Of a stretch of DNA of 64,000 nt, positions 50,901 to 59,400 are shown one piece after another. The notes beneath the pieces were generated by a model that was not told the DNA's origin, did not search any database, and saw only the letters and a program-made list of their open reading frames with translations. The position numbers and the translations under genes are program-made. Where the stretch lies: NCBI GenBank assembly GCA_903970165.1, contig CAJCHZ010000072.1, positions 1 through 64,000 on the forward strand. Reading direction: 5' to 3'. The stretch is from Betaproteobacteria bacterium (lineage in GTDB: Bacteria; Acidobacteriota; Terriglobia; Acidiferrales; UBA7541). Every line of letters starts with the position of its first letter. The first letter of the stretch is position 1.

Positions 50901-51626
50901 TCAGGACTTGGGCGCGGGCAGCGTTTGCAGGGCGCGTTCCGCTTCATCCGAAACCGCGGTATTCGGAAATTCTTTTTTCAGCTGCTGATAGACGCTTACG
51001 GCTTCCGTGGGATTCGTCTGGCGTAGCACGCTGGCCAGTTCGAAAAGAGCAAGGGGACGCGGCACGAAAACGGAAGCATGCTCCGACAAGTCACGAAACA
51101 CTTTGACGGCATCGGCGGGCTTGCCGGTGCGCTCGTAAATCACGCCTATCTGATACTGCGCCATGGCAACCAGCTCTTTGTCGCTGCCGGAGCTGATCTT
51201 CTTCAATTCCTCAAGCGCCTGATTATGGCGCTCGAGATCTTCATAGCACAGTGCGGCGTAGTAGGCAGCAAGCCGGCCGGGATTCGTGCGGGGATATTTC
51301 GTCGCAACGGCGGAAAATTTTTGCACGGCGTCTTCGGCACGCGCGGTATCCGTGGGATAAAGAGTTTCGGTGGGGTCAGCGGGATCGGGCGTTGAGCCAA
51401 CCCGGCCAGAATACGCTTTCATGGCCACATCCATCACCGCGGTGGCCTGCACCGTCTGGCGGTCGGTATAAAAACGCCAGCCGAAATAGCCTACGGCGAC
51501 AAGCACAACGGTCAGAATCCCGATAGCTAGAACCGTCGTGTGCGAAAAAACGGCTTCGGCGCCATGCTCGATGGCGTCGTGAATTTTGTCCTGCTTCAAT
51601 TCCCTGCGCGAAATATGTTCCGCCAC
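50901..51626 (-). CDS. TPR-repeat protein with membrane anchor
   Basis: 241 residues from GTG 51626 (AGGAGA upstream); the longer frame to 52163 overlaps the divergent gene and is rejected. A TM at about 30-50 (VLAIGILTVVLVAVGYFGWRFY) is followed by an outside region of TPR-like pairs: AEDAVQKFSAVATKYPRTNPGRLAAYYAALCYEDLERHNQALEELKKI, LVAMAQYQIGVIYERTGKPADAVKVFRDLSEH, LALFELASVLRQTNPTEAVSVYQQLKKEFPNTAVSDEAERAL. This is the YfgM/BamD-like class, possibly an envelope chaperone or assembly factor. Confidence 0.85.
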   Translation of the reverse strand: MAEHISRRELKQDKIHDAIEHGAEAVFSHTTVLAIGILTVVLVAVGYFGWRFYTDRQTVQATAVMDVAMKAYSGRVGSTPDPADPTETLYPTDTARAEDAVQKFSAVATKYPRTNPGRLAAYYAALCYEDLERHNQALEELKKISSGSDKELVAMAQYQIGVIYERTGKPADAVKVFRDLSEHASVFVPRPLALFELASVLRQTNPTEAVSVYQQLKKEFPNTAVSDEAERALQTLPAPKS

Positions 51627-51791
51627 AAAGGCTCTCCTGACTGGATTGGAATCCTTAATCGTAGCACAACAACAGGGCAGCAGGACTGCCGGCGAGGGCG
51701 GAAAGGCACAGGAAACGGGCAATTTTACCCTTGCAGCATGCGTCGGAATTGTCCGCAACCCCCACACGTCCCCGAGTGTTAGATTTAAGTG

Positions 51792-52325
51792 ATGCAGGCT
51801 GCGTGTACCCATTGCGGGACCGAGCATAAGCTCAAGGATGCCGACTCCACGGTACATCCCAAGGTGCAGTTCAAGTGCTCGAAGTGCGGCAAGACCACGG
51901 TCGTCGAGGTCAAGCGGCGCGCCGACCAGACCGTGGTGATTAGCCCGCTGCCCTCGTTTGCGCGCGCGGATGCTTCCACGTCGAATTTGAAGCTGCCACC
52001 GGCAGACGATGGCCTGAAGCTGCCATCGAATGGCGTGTTTGTAATTGCGATTACCGCAGGGCCCGCCGCAGGAGAAGTTTTTCGCCTCATGCAGCCTCGC
52101 GTGGTGATTGGGCGGAAGGGTGCCGATATCCCACTGAATGACCCTGAGATTTCGCGGCATCACTGCCTGCTGGAAGTGCGCGATACGTTCATCAATTTGA
52201 AAGATCTTGATTCGACGAACGGAACGTTTTATGAGGAAGAGCGCGTGCGAGCAGCCATGTTGCAGGACGGTTCGGAGTTCCGGATCGGCGAAAGCATGAT
52301 TCGAGTCAGCTTCCAGAAAAAGTGA
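51792..52325 (+). CDS. Zinc-ribbon plus FHA-domain protein
   Basis: 177 residues from the ATG at 51792. An MJ0042-type zinc ribbon (CTHCGTEHKLKDADSTVHPKVQFKCSKCGKTTVV) leads to a linker and an FHA domain (about 80-175). The FHA signature is complete: VVIGRKGADIPLNDPEISRHHCLLEV...LKDLDSTNGTFYEEERV, with the Arg, Ser, His and Asn of the phospho-Thr pocket. It should read phosphothreonine on a partner. The partner kinase is unknown; a kinase-like gene lies 6 kb upstream. It is divergent from the TPR gene. Confidence 0.9.
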   Translation: MQAACTHCGTEHKLKDADSTVHPKVQFKCSKCGKTTVVEVKRRADQTVVISPLPSFARADASTSNLKLPPADDGLKLPSNGVFVIAITAGPAAGEVFRLMQPRVVIGRKGADIPLNDPEISRHHCLLEVRDTFINLKDLDSTNGTFYEEERVRAAMLQDGSEFRIGESMIRVSFQKK

Positions 52326-52431
52326 CGCGCAGCTTGCGCGGTTTTGTTTCGTTCTTGTCTAAATTACCGCCAGGCCTTGGGGAGGGTGAGTGTAAGATAC
52401 TGCCGACTGTGGTTTACTGCGCCCGCACCCG

Positions 52432-53211
52432 ATGAATCGCCTCTCCGCCTGCCTGATTACGCTCAATGAAGAACACAATCTTCCCCGCGCTTTGGCTTCG
52501 CTCGCTGGAATTGCCGATGAAATCGTCGTGGTAGATTCCGGAAGCACCGACCGGACGGCGGAGATCGCCCGCGAACATGGAGCGGTTTTCCTGGAGCGGG
52601 CGTGGACTAATTATTCCGAACAAAAAAACTTTGCCGCGGAGCGTGCGCAGAATGACTGGATTTTTTCGATGGACGCCGACGAAGAGCTGAGCAGCGCGCT
52701 ACAGAGTTCCCTGCTGGATTGGAAAAGGCACAACGCGGAATTTGCGGTTTACGAAATGGCGCGAAAGACGTGGTATTTGGGAGCGTGGATCAAGCACTCC
52801 GGCTGGTACCCGGATTTTCAACGGCGGCTATACCGGAAAGATGCGGCAGCATTCAAGGGGATCATTCACGAGTCGCTGAAGTTCGAAGGCCAGCCGGGAA
52901 GGTTGGCCGGCGATTTGCTGCATTATACGGTGCGTTCGTTTGCAGAGCACGAAGCCAACGTTGAGCGATACACCACGCTTGCCGCGAAACAGATGTTTGC
53001 ATCCGGAAAACGGAAGTGGCGGGGAGCAATGTGGCTGGCGACTCCCTGGAGTTGGTTTCAGAACTACTTTCTGCGCGGCGGGTTTTTGGATGGCTATCGC
53101 GGAGCTCTGATTTCGCAAATGGCGGCGCGGTCCGTGCGGTTAAAGTATGCGAAGCTCGGCAAATTGGTTGAAGCGGTGCAGCAGCAGGGCGCGAGTGGAG
53201 AGAAATCGTGA
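52432..53211 (+). CDS. Family 2 glycosyltransferase (LPS core type)
   Basis: 259 residues. The GT2 start is SACLITLNEEHNLPRALASLAGIADEIVVVDSGSTDRTAEIAREHGAVF, then the acidic nucleotide-sugar motif FSMDADEELS and QRRLYRKDAAAFKGIIHESLKF. The type matches WaaE/KdtX-like enzymes that add glucose to LPS core heptose. It is joined by a four-base overlap to the GT4 gene downstream, so both probably build one envelope glycan. Confidence 0.88.
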   Translation: MNRLSACLITLNEEHNLPRALASLAGIADEIVVVDSGSTDRTAEIAREHGAVFLERAWTNYSEQKNFAAERAQNDWIFSMDADEELSSALQSSLLDWKRHNAEFAVYEMARKTWYLGAWIKHSGWYPDFQRRLYRKDAAAFKGIIHESLKFEGQPGRLAGDLLHYTVRSFAEHEANVERYTTLAAKQMFASGKRKWRGAMWLATPWSWFQNYFLRGGFLDGYRGALISQMAARSVRLKYAKLGKLVEAVQQQGASGEKS

Positions 53212-54296
53212 AGCCGCTGCTGTTTGATCTCGAGACGGCGTGGCGTGGTGGACAAAACCAGGCGCTGCTTATCCTGAAAGGGCTGCGGGAACGCGGCCAC
53301 AAAGCGGAACTCGTGGCAGCCGATGGCTCGGCGCTGGGTGAGCGTGCAGAACAGAACGGCGTTCGTGTTCATTTCGTTTCGCGCGGGCTGTTTCGCATTC
53401 CCTCGGCGCTGAAGGTTCGAGAATTGGTGCGAAGCGGCGGCTTTGATCTGATCCACGCAAACGAAGCGCATTCCGTATCGGCGGCCTGGATGGCCGCCGC
53501 GCAAAAACACGTTCCTTTTCTGATTTCGCGCCGTGTGGGCTACCCCATCGGAAACAGCCGCATAGCCCGCGCACGCTACGAAGCGGCAGCGCGAATCATC
53601 GCCAATTCAAAATGGGTTGCCCAGCAAGCGGCGGACTCAGGAGCACCTCAGGGAAAAATAACCGTGGTTTATGAAGGCGCGGAAATTCCGGCGCGATTTG
53701 CTGGGCAACAGAAACGCGAGGCAAGATCGCGCTGGGGAATTACCGGTGACGCTCCACTGCTTGGTTGCGTGGGCGTTCTGCTAACCGACAAGGGCCAGGA
53801 ATGGCTGATTCGTTCGCTGGCGGAACTGCGAAAAGAGCTGCCCGGAGCGAAGTTGCTTCTAGCGGGCGATGGGCCGTGCCGCTCCAATTTGGAAGTACTC
53901 ACGCGAAAACTTAGCCTCACGGATGCGGTACTGCTTCCAGGATTTGTAAAGGATGTCGAGACAGTCTACGCGGCCCTCGACGTTTTTCTTCTGCCTTCCT
54001 TCTTCGAAGCGCTGAATAATTCGCTGCTTGCGGCCATGTCTTACGAAATTCCGTCTATTGCCTTCGACCGCGGTGCGCTGGGCGAAATCATTGAGAACGA
54101 GAAAAGCGGACTGTTGGTTTCCGGCCCTAATGTGCCGGAGATCACCGCTGCCACGTTAAGAATCCTGAGCGACGCGAAGTTTGCGAAGAGATTGGGAGAA
54201 GAAGGCCGCAAGCGTGTGGAAGACAATTTTTCGGCGGAGCGAATGGTGAATGGGATAGTGCGAGTCTATGAGGAAGCGCTTGCCGGGAAACCCTGA
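53208..54296 (+). CDS. Family 4 glycosyltransferase
   Basis: 362 residues. The acceptor domain opens LLFDLETAWRGGQNQALLILKGLRERGHKAELVAADGSALGERAEQNGVRVHFV. The donor domain has GVLLTDKGQEWLIRSLAELRKELPGAKLLLAGDGPCRSNLE and the acid-rich LLPSFFEALNNSLLAAMSYEIPSIAFDRGALGEII (EX7E motif), then KRVEDNFSAERMVNGIVRVYEEAL. It is the second gene of a two-gene glycosyltransferase operon and is followed by a hairpin terminator. Confidence 0.9.
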   Translation: MKPLLFDLETAWRGGQNQALLILKGLRERGHKAELVAADGSALGERAEQNGVRVHFVSRGLFRIPSALKVRELVRSGGFDLIHANEAHSVSAAWMAAAQKHVPFLISRRVGYPIGNSRIARARYEAAARIIANSKWVAQQAADSGAPQGKITVVYEGAEIPARFAGQQKREARSRWGITGDAPLLGCVGVLLTDKGQEWLIRSLAELRKELPGAKLLLAGDGPCRSNLEVLTRKLSLTDAVLLPGFVKDVETVYAALDVFLLPSFFEALNNSLLAAMSYEIPSIAFDRGALGEIIENEKSGLLVSGPNVPEITAATLRILSDAKFAKRLGEEGRKRVEDNFSAERMVNGIVRVYEEALAGKP

Positions 54297-54326
54297 AGTT
54301 CTGCCAAAGAAAGTTCGCGTAAAAAG

Positions 54327-54370
54327 GTGAAGCGCCGAGCGGCTCCTTCTCCTTCCGCACGGCGCTTCAC
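54327..54370. terminator. Bidirectional hairpin between convergent genes
   Basis: Perfect 10-bp arms GTGAAGCGCC and GGCGCTTCAC with a 24-base loop. A T-rich tract (ACTAATTTAATTTTT) lies on the right and AAAAA on the left, so it can end transcripts from both the glycosyltransferase operon and the PilZ gene. Confidence 0.65.
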
Positions 54371-54463
54371 ACTAATTTAATTTTTGCGCTAGTTTTCTGA
54401 CTTCCTCTGTTCCAGGTATTCCCTCCTATCCGCTCGCCGATTCACGTCAAGCTATCTTGGGGA

Positions 54464-54778
54464 TTAAACAACCCATCGCCCTTTTGGCTCGAGGAACTCC
54501 AAGCCGACTGCAAAGCCGTCGCTTTGCAATGGCTGGCAGTAAGCTACCCGGGCCGAAGTGCGAAACTCTCCGGTGCGCGACACGATCGTCAGCCGTTCGC
54601 CTTCTTGCCAGCGCCGGGTGCTCACCACCCGCGCTCCGCGCGCACTCACATTTTCCGTAAAGGTCGATTCTGTACCTGGCATCTGTTGATGCCCGTCGAG
54701 GACAACGGGAATCTCCATGGTGATCCTGCGTTCGACGCGATGATAATGAAACGTCTGCCTGCTGGACTTGACCGGCAT
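54464..54778 (-). CDS. PilZ-domain protein
   Basis: 104 residues. The PilZ pattern is HRVERRITMEIPVVLDGHQQMPGTESTFTENVSARGARVVSTRRWQEGERLTIVSRTGEFRTSARVAYCQPLQSDGFAVGLEFLEP. The usual (D/N)xSxxG motif of c-di-GMP binders reads ENVSARGARV, and an RxxxR is found near the start (RVERR). It is seven bases after the stop of the diguanylate cyclase gene, so the pair is likely a synthase plus receptor. Confidence 0.85.
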   Translation of the reverse strand: MPVKSSRQTFHYHRVERRITMEIPVVLDGHQQMPGTESTFTENVSARGARVVSTRRWQEGERLTIVSRTGEFRTSARVAYCQPLQSDGFAVGLEFLEPKGRWVV

Positions 54779-54784
54779 TCATCC

Positions 54785-56146
54785 TCACAGGCACGCGGCA
54801 ATCCGCGTCAAGTTTTGTACGCTGTTTCTGCCGCCATGGCGCTTCATGCCGTAGAGCGCACGATCGGCAGCCGCCAAGAGCTTTTCCGGTGTGTCGCCAT
54901 CCTCCGGAAATGCGGCAACTCCGGCGCTGACAGAAAGGGCGGGAACCTCAACTTCCGCCGCGAGCCGCTCCCGAATGCGGGAAACCACGCGGCTGGCCAT
55001 GTCCGGGCCGGCTTCCGGCAGCACCACAGCAAACTCGTCTCCGCCATAGCGCGCGGCCGTATCAATGGCGCGGGAATGGCTGCGGAGAATCTTGGAAAGC
55101 CGAACGATCGCGCGGCTTCCGGTGAGGTGGCCGTAGTGATCGTTGATAGTCTTCAGGCCGTCCATGTCCAGCAGGACCACGCTGAAGGGGCGCTGCGTGC
55201 GGCGCGAGCGGTCCAGTTCGGCTTCGAGGACACTGATGAGACGGCGATAGTTGGCGAGGCCGGTCAGCGGGTCGCTGACGGCCATGGAACGAACCTGGTC
55301 AAACAAGCGCGCCTGATCGAGCAAAGCGCCGGAGAGCATGACGACGTAACTGGAGGTCTTGCTCAGTTCCGCGAGAAAAAACGGGCCATCGAAAAGCTGG
55401 CGCGAAAAAGCGGCGGAAACGTGGCAAACCACATTAAGCGATGCCACGACAAAGAGCGAATAATCGTAAAGGCTTGCTTCGGTCTTGTTGTTCTTGCTGC
55501 TCTGGAGCCTCTGACGGAAGCATATGGCCGCGATCAGGAAAAGCGCACCGGGGAGTAAATCCCAGGGGCGGGAGATGAAACTGGCCGAGTGGGCGACGGG
55601 AGCCGAAGGCGCAGCGAGAAAAGCGGCGCTCGTGAGATAGGCGGCAATGGCCACGACGAGCAAAGCACCAGCGGTCTCCTTGCTGGGCTGCCGGGCCGTC
55701 GGAATGAATCGTTCGACGGCGATAGCGGAAAGCAGGAAGACGGCGAGAACGGTGCGGCCGACCATCCAGCCCATCGGGATTCGCGTGAGGCCGGCAGGTC
55801 CAGCCTGGAGGACGTCGTTGAGACCGAAGTAACCGAGCGTCTCGATAATTCCTGAAAGCACGAAACCGAATGCCAGGATCAGCGCGGTACGGTCGTGGGT
55901 GCCGCGAAAACGCACGAGAGCGTTGGCGGCGTAGCAGAAACTGAGCAGCGTGCCACCGATTTCGAGATACAGGTAGGTACCGGGCGAACCGGAGATCGCG
56001 GCTTGTCTTAAATAGAAGATGAGGCCGAAGAAAACGAGACCGAGGGCAACTGTAGAAGTGAGCACACAGCGGTAGTGCTCCTTCCGGAGAAACCCTACGA
56101 TTTGGCCCCAACCACCCACGAAATCCCCCAAATGCCGAAGAAACAA
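54785..56146 (-). CDS. Membrane-bound diguanylate cyclase (GGDEF)
   Basis: 453 residues from TTG 56146; GTG 56119 is an alternative start. Seven or so TM helices occupy residues 30-270. The GGDEF domain runs from about 290: VSDPLTGLANYRRLISVLEAELDRSRRTQRPFSVVLLDMDGLKTINDHYGHLTGSRAIVRLSKILRS, with the active site RYGGDEFAVVLPEAG. The inhibitory I-site RxxD is present five residues before (SRAIDTAARYGGDEF). It makes c-di-GMP, with product inhibition expected. The TM part may sense an unknown signal. A PilZ gene follows. Confidence 0.92.
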   Translation of the reverse strand: MFLRHLGDFVGGWGQIVGFLRKEHYRCVLTSTVALGLVFFGLIFYLRQAAISGSPGTYLYLEIGGTLLSFCYAANALVRFRGTHDRTALILAFGFVLSGIIETLGYFGLNDVLQAGPAGLTRIPMGWMVGRTVLAVFLLSAIAVERFIPTARQPSKETAGALLVVAIAAYLTSAAFLAAPSAPVAHSASFISRPWDLLPGALFLIAAICFRQRLQSSKNNKTEASLYDYSLFVVASLNVVCHVSAAFSRQLFDGPFFLAELSKTSSYVVMLSGALLDQARLFDQVRSMAVSDPLTGLANYRRLISVLEAELDRSRRTQRPFSVVLLDMDGLKTINDHYGHLTGSRAIVRLSKILRSHSRAIDTAARYGGDEFAVVLPEAGPDMASRVVSRIRERLAAEVEVPALSVSAGVAAFPEDGDTPEKLLAAADRALYGMKRHGGRNSVQNLTRIAACL

Positions 56147-56432
56147 CTACAACACCGTGAGAATGCAAGTTGATGCCCTTTTCCGAGGGAAAATCTAAGG
56201 CTGTAAGTGCTTGAATTATTTAGATTTATTGGTGTGCTTTTGGGAGGGCGGCCGGAGTGTCTACAGGCGAGACACTTTGTGGCACCCGAAAAATGGGGCC
56301 TTATAAATCTATCATCTTTGTTCCCATACAGTTACCGACAATTGGTACAGTATCGGGACCATTTTTGAAAATGTATCAGAGTGAGACAGTCTCACCAAGC
56401 AGGAACGAGAGGGTTCACTTTAGATTTACGGA
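56147..56432. other. Intergenic region with palindrome
   Basis: AT-rich for this window. It contains one dispersed palindrome at 56256-56276 (arms AGTGTCT and AGACACT, loop ACAGGCG), and a smaller one, GAGACAGTCTC, at about 56382. It lies upstream of the diguanylate cyclase start. A clear promoter was not identified. Confidence 0.4.
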
Positions 56433-56666
56433 CTAAATTTTTGGTTTTGGAGGGGGGAGTTCGCGAGCAACGACGGTGTCGTTGAACCCCGCGGCTTTGT
56501 GTGAGCCGTCGCAGAAGGGCTTATTGGCGGAATGGCCGCAGCGGCACAGACCGATGGCGGTGCGCCCAGCAAGGCCAAAAACCTTGCCTTGTGGGTCGAC
56601 AATCTCAAAATCGCCCTCGACTCGGATCGAGCCGTCGTTATTGACGGTAATCTTCGTTGCTGCCAT
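56433..56666 (-). CDS. CDGSH iron-sulfur domain protein
   Basis: 77 residues. One CDGSH motif: GLCRCGHSANKPFCDGSH. Its three Cys and one His bind a 2Fe-2S cluster. A short beta domain leads in (KITVNNDGSIRVEGDFEIVDPQGKVFGLAGRTA). These proteins work in redox or iron handling; the exact role is not established. It is 69 bases from the carbonic anhydrase gene on the same strand. Confidence 0.93.
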   Translation of the reverse strand: MAATKITVNNDGSIRVEGDFEIVDPQGKVFGLAGRTAIGLCRCGHSANKPFCDGSHKAAGFNDTVVARELPPPKPKI

Positions 56667-56735
56667 TCAGGCCTCCGGAAAAAGTAAGCGCGTGGGGAGT
56701 ATCTCCCGGCACGCCACTAGAGTACGCAGTCTGGC

Positions 56736-57263
56736 TTAAGAACTCAAGGAAGCGGCGCACGCTTCCCCTTCGGCGATCTCCTGAAGTTTCCCAGTGTGCA
56801 CGTCGTAGATAAAGCCGTGAACGTCGGTTCCTGGAATGAGGAACGGGTAATTGCGAATGGTCTCGACTTGTTTTCTGACGCTCTCCTCGAGATTTGAGAA
56901 AGTGTGAAAATGCAGGTGTGAAGCATCATGCCCAGTCTTTGCTTTTAATTGATCGCGAAGATCTTGGTCGGTGAAAGTGAGCATACCGCAATCAGTGTGC
57001 TGGATCACGTAGTACGTTCGCGTGCCCAACAGGTGTGACGAAATGACTAGCGAGCGCAGCACATCGTCGGTCACCAAGCCGCCGGCATTGCGGATGATAT
57101 GCGCGTCGCCCGTCTTGAGGGCGAGGATCTGCTCGACGGTGAGGCGCGCGTCCATGCAAGCGACGATGGCGAGCTTTTTCGCCGGCGGTGTGGGCAGATG
57201 GCCCAGGGTAAAATGCTCCGCGTATTCGCGATTCCCTTTCAGATTTTCTTCATGGCTGCCCAT
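56736..57263 (-). CDS. Beta-class carbonic anhydrase
   Basis: 175 residues. Zn ligands and active site are ACMDARLTVEQILAL (Cys, Asp-Arg pair), IRNAGGLVTDDVLRSLVIS and QHTDCGMLTF (His, Cys). The short length and HTDCGML form fit the type II small beta-CA found in many soil bacteria. It hydrates CO2 to bicarbonate in the cytoplasm, possibly for fatty-acid carboxylation. It precedes the CDGSH gene. Confidence 0.92.
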   Translation of the reverse strand: MGSHEENLKGNREYAEHFTLGHLPTPPAKKLAIVACMDARLTVEQILALKTGDAHIIRNAGGLVTDDVLRSLVISSHLLGTRTYYVIQHTDCGMLTFTDQDLRDQLKAKTGHDASHLHFHTFSNLEESVRKQVETIRNYPFLIPGTDVHGFIYDVHTGKLQEIAEGEACAASLSS

Positions 57264-57343
57264 GGCATTCTCCTTTTGGCAAGTGCAATCGCACGTTATG
57301 CGAAGCGGAGACAGAGGGATTGCTTGAGCATTGGGAATTAAGC

Positions 57344-58528
57344 TCAGTATTTTGGGACGGACGGATCCACTTCATCCGACCAGGCAAGGATGCCGCCTTT
57401 GAGATTGTGGATTTTGCGGAAGCCGGCCTTGCGCAGGAAATCGACAGCTTCCGCGGAGCGCTTGCCGCTGCGGCAATGGGCCACGATCTCGCGCGAAGAA
57501 TCCAGCTCATGCACGCGGCGTGGCAGTTCGCCGAGCGGGATCAGTGCGCCCTTTAGATTGCAGATTTGATATTCGTGCGGCTCGCGCACGTCGAGGATAA
57601 AGAGGTCGTCGCCCCGGTCGAGGCGCGATTTTAGTTCACGAGGCGTCATTTCAGGCACTTGCACGTTGGGCTCCGGCGCTTCTTCTCCGCGAACTCCGCA
57701 GAATTCGTAGTAATCAATGAGCTGGTGGATGGTGCGATGGGGGCCGCACATCGGGCAATTTGGATTTTTGCGCAGCTTCAGTTCGCGGAACTTCATGGCC
57801 AGCGCATCGAAAAGCAATAGACGTCCAACGAGATTATCGCCCCGTCCCAGAATCAGCTTGATCGTTTCCATCGCCTGTATCGAGCCGACGATACCCGGCA
57901 GCACGCCGAGGACGCCTCCCTCGGCGCAAGAAGGGACAAGACCTGGGGGAGGCGGTTCTGGATACAGGCATCTGTAGCAAGGGCCATCGGGCATTCCGAA
58001 AACGGTGGCCTGCCCTTCAAAGCGGAAGATCGAGCCATAGACGTTTGGCTTGCCCAGAAGGATGCACGCGTCGTTGACAAGATAGCGCGTGGGGAAATTG
58101 TCCGTGCCGTCGACGATGATGTCGAAGTCTTTGAACAACTCGAGCGCATTCGCGCTTGTCAGCTGAGTCTCAAAGGAATCGATATGAATGTCCGGGTTTA
58201 AGTTGGACAAGCGGATGCGCGCCGCTTCGCTCTTGTACTTGCCAACGTCCGACGTACCGAAAGTCACTTGGCGCTGGAGGTTAGTGAAATCCACGACATC
58301 GAAATCAACGAGCCCTAGGCGGCCGACACCTGCTGCGGCCAGATAAAGTCCGAGCGGGGCACCCAGACCACCGGTGCCAATTAACAGCACCTTGGCGTTT
58401 TTTAGCTTGAGCTGACCCTCCATGCCCACTTCCGGCATGATGAGGTGGCGGCTGTAGCGGAGAATTTCTTCGTTGGAAAGTGCCGTCGCCGGCTTCGCTT
58501 CGGCTTGTGGCTGTATTGTCGTAGCCAT
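57344..58528 (-). CDS. MoeZ-like sulfur-carrier adenylyltransferase with rhodanese domain
   Basis: 394 residues. The E1-like domain (20-270): RYSRHLIMPEVGMEGQLKLKNAKVLLIGTGGLGAPLGLYLAAAGVGRLGLVDFDVVDFTNLQRQV, with the ATP Arg/Asp set and CYRCLYPEP plus zinc cysteines CPMCG. The rhodanese domain (about 290-390) has the active Cys in IVAHCRSGKRSAEAV. It adenylates a ThiS/MoaD-type carrier and then passes sulfur to its C-terminal Gly. Its gene is third from a sulfur-carrier, JAMM-protease, CysM cluster. Confidence 0.95.
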   Translation of the reverse strand: MATTIQPQAEAKPATALSNEEILRYSRHLIMPEVGMEGQLKLKNAKVLLIGTGGLGAPLGLYLAAAGVGRLGLVDFDVVDFTNLQRQVTFGTSDVGKYKSEAARIRLSNLNPDIHIDSFETQLTSANALELFKDFDIIVDGTDNFPTRYLVNDACILLGKPNVYGSIFRFEGQATVFGMPDGPCYRCLYPEPPPPGLVPSCAEGGVLGVLPGIVGSIQAMETIKLILGRGDNLVGRLLLFDALAMKFRELKLRKNPNCPMCGPHRTIHQLIDYYEFCGVRGEEAPEPNVQVPEMTPRELKSRLDRGDDLFILDVREPHEYQICNLKGALIPLGELPRRVHELDSSREIVAHCRSGKRSAEAVDFLRKAGFRKIHNLKGGILAWSDEVDPSVPKY

Positions 58529-58543
58529 TTTAAGAGCTCCTGA

Positions 58544-58837
58544 TTAATTGGCGTTGCCGGCGGAACCGCCGGCGATCGATGGAACGATGCTGATCGTATC
58601 CCCGTCTTTGGTAGGCGTGTTCTCCTTCGCCAGATAACGAATATCTTCGTCGTTAAGATAAACGTTGACGAACGCGCGCAGCTTACCGTCATCCGTGTAA
58701 AGGTGCTTGCGAAGCTCCCCAAACTCTGTCGTGAGATTACCGAGCGCTTCCCCAACGGTTGCCGCAGAGAATTCCGCAGAATCGCGTTTCCCGGTAAAAA
58801 CCCGCAGCGGCGTCGGAATCATAATCTTAACTGCCAT
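58544..58837 (-). CDS. MoaD/ThiS-like sulfur carrier (CysO type) with extended C-terminus
   Basis: 97 residues, ubiquitin-like: VKIMIPTPLRVFTGKRDSAEF, then VGEALGNLTTEFGELRKHL, FVNVYLNDEDIRYLAKENTPTKDGDTISIVPSIAGGS. CysO normally ends in GG, whose carboxyl is turned into a thiocarboxylate. Here six residues (SAGNAN) follow the GG, so processing is needed before it can be activated. The adjacent JAMM protease is the obvious candidate. The end of the gene contains a perfect GCCGGCGG/CCGCCGGC hairpin (58553-58570). Confidence 0.9.
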   Translation of the reverse strand: MAVKIMIPTPLRVFTGKRDSAEFSAATVGEALGNLTTEFGELRKHLYTDDGKLRAFVNVYLNDEDIRYLAKENTPTKDGDTISIVPSIAGGSAGNAN

Positions 58838-58905
58838 TTCGCACTCTCCCAGATCTCGCGCAGATAATTCCAGTTACAAAGCCGCGGTGAATAACGGAAT
58901 TCGGT

Positions 58906-59400
58906 TTAGACTGCCGCGCGATGCCGAACTTCAATTCCCTCGGCTGAAAACGCCTCGCGATCGTCATTCAGCCGCCACGAAGTCATATCCTGCGCCACGC
59001 GTTGCTGCACGCTGACGATAATATAGCTGTACCACGGCCAGGCATGGTCGCGGTCGTAGTCGCTGGGCCGCGCCGGATGGTCGGGATGCGAATGATACCA
59101 GCCAATGACGTCAAATCCTTGTGCGCTCGCAGCCTTTTCGGCTTCGCGCACATCGTCCGCCGTGACCGAAAAACGATTTCGCGGGGAATCATCCCGCCGG
59201 TTTACAAGCGGAAAGAGACCAAGCACCTCGCGCGAAATTCCGTGATTTTCCACCTTCGGCTCGGCGCCCGCAGCGAATCCATGGTCCTTACCAAGCAGAG
59301 CCCCGCAGCATTCGTGGGGATAGGTTTCCACACCATGCGCGCGAATTTTGTCCGCAAGGTGGTTGCTAATCCAAAGTACGGGGCCGTCTGGCATCGTCAC
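58906..59400 (-). CDS. JAMM/MPN+ metalloprotease (Mec type)
   Basis: 164 residues. The JAMM site is complete: YPHECCGALLGKD carries the Glu, then GWYHSHPDHPARPSDYDRDHA (HxH...D). These proteases remove residues from ubiquitin-like sulfur carriers; in the mycobacterial CysO-CysM system the homologue Mec releases cysteine from the carrier. Its first base overlaps the cysM stop by four bases. Here it may both unmask the carrier's GG and cut the cysteine adduct. Confidence 0.93.
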   Translation of the reverse strand: MTMPDGPVLWISNHLADKIRAHGVETYPHECCGALLGKDHGFAAGAEPKVENHGISREVLGLFPLVNRRDDSPRNRFSVTADDVREAEKAASAQGFDVIGWYHSHPDHPARPSDYDRDHAWPWYSYIIVSVQQRVAQDMTSWRLNDDREAFSAEGIEVRHRAAV

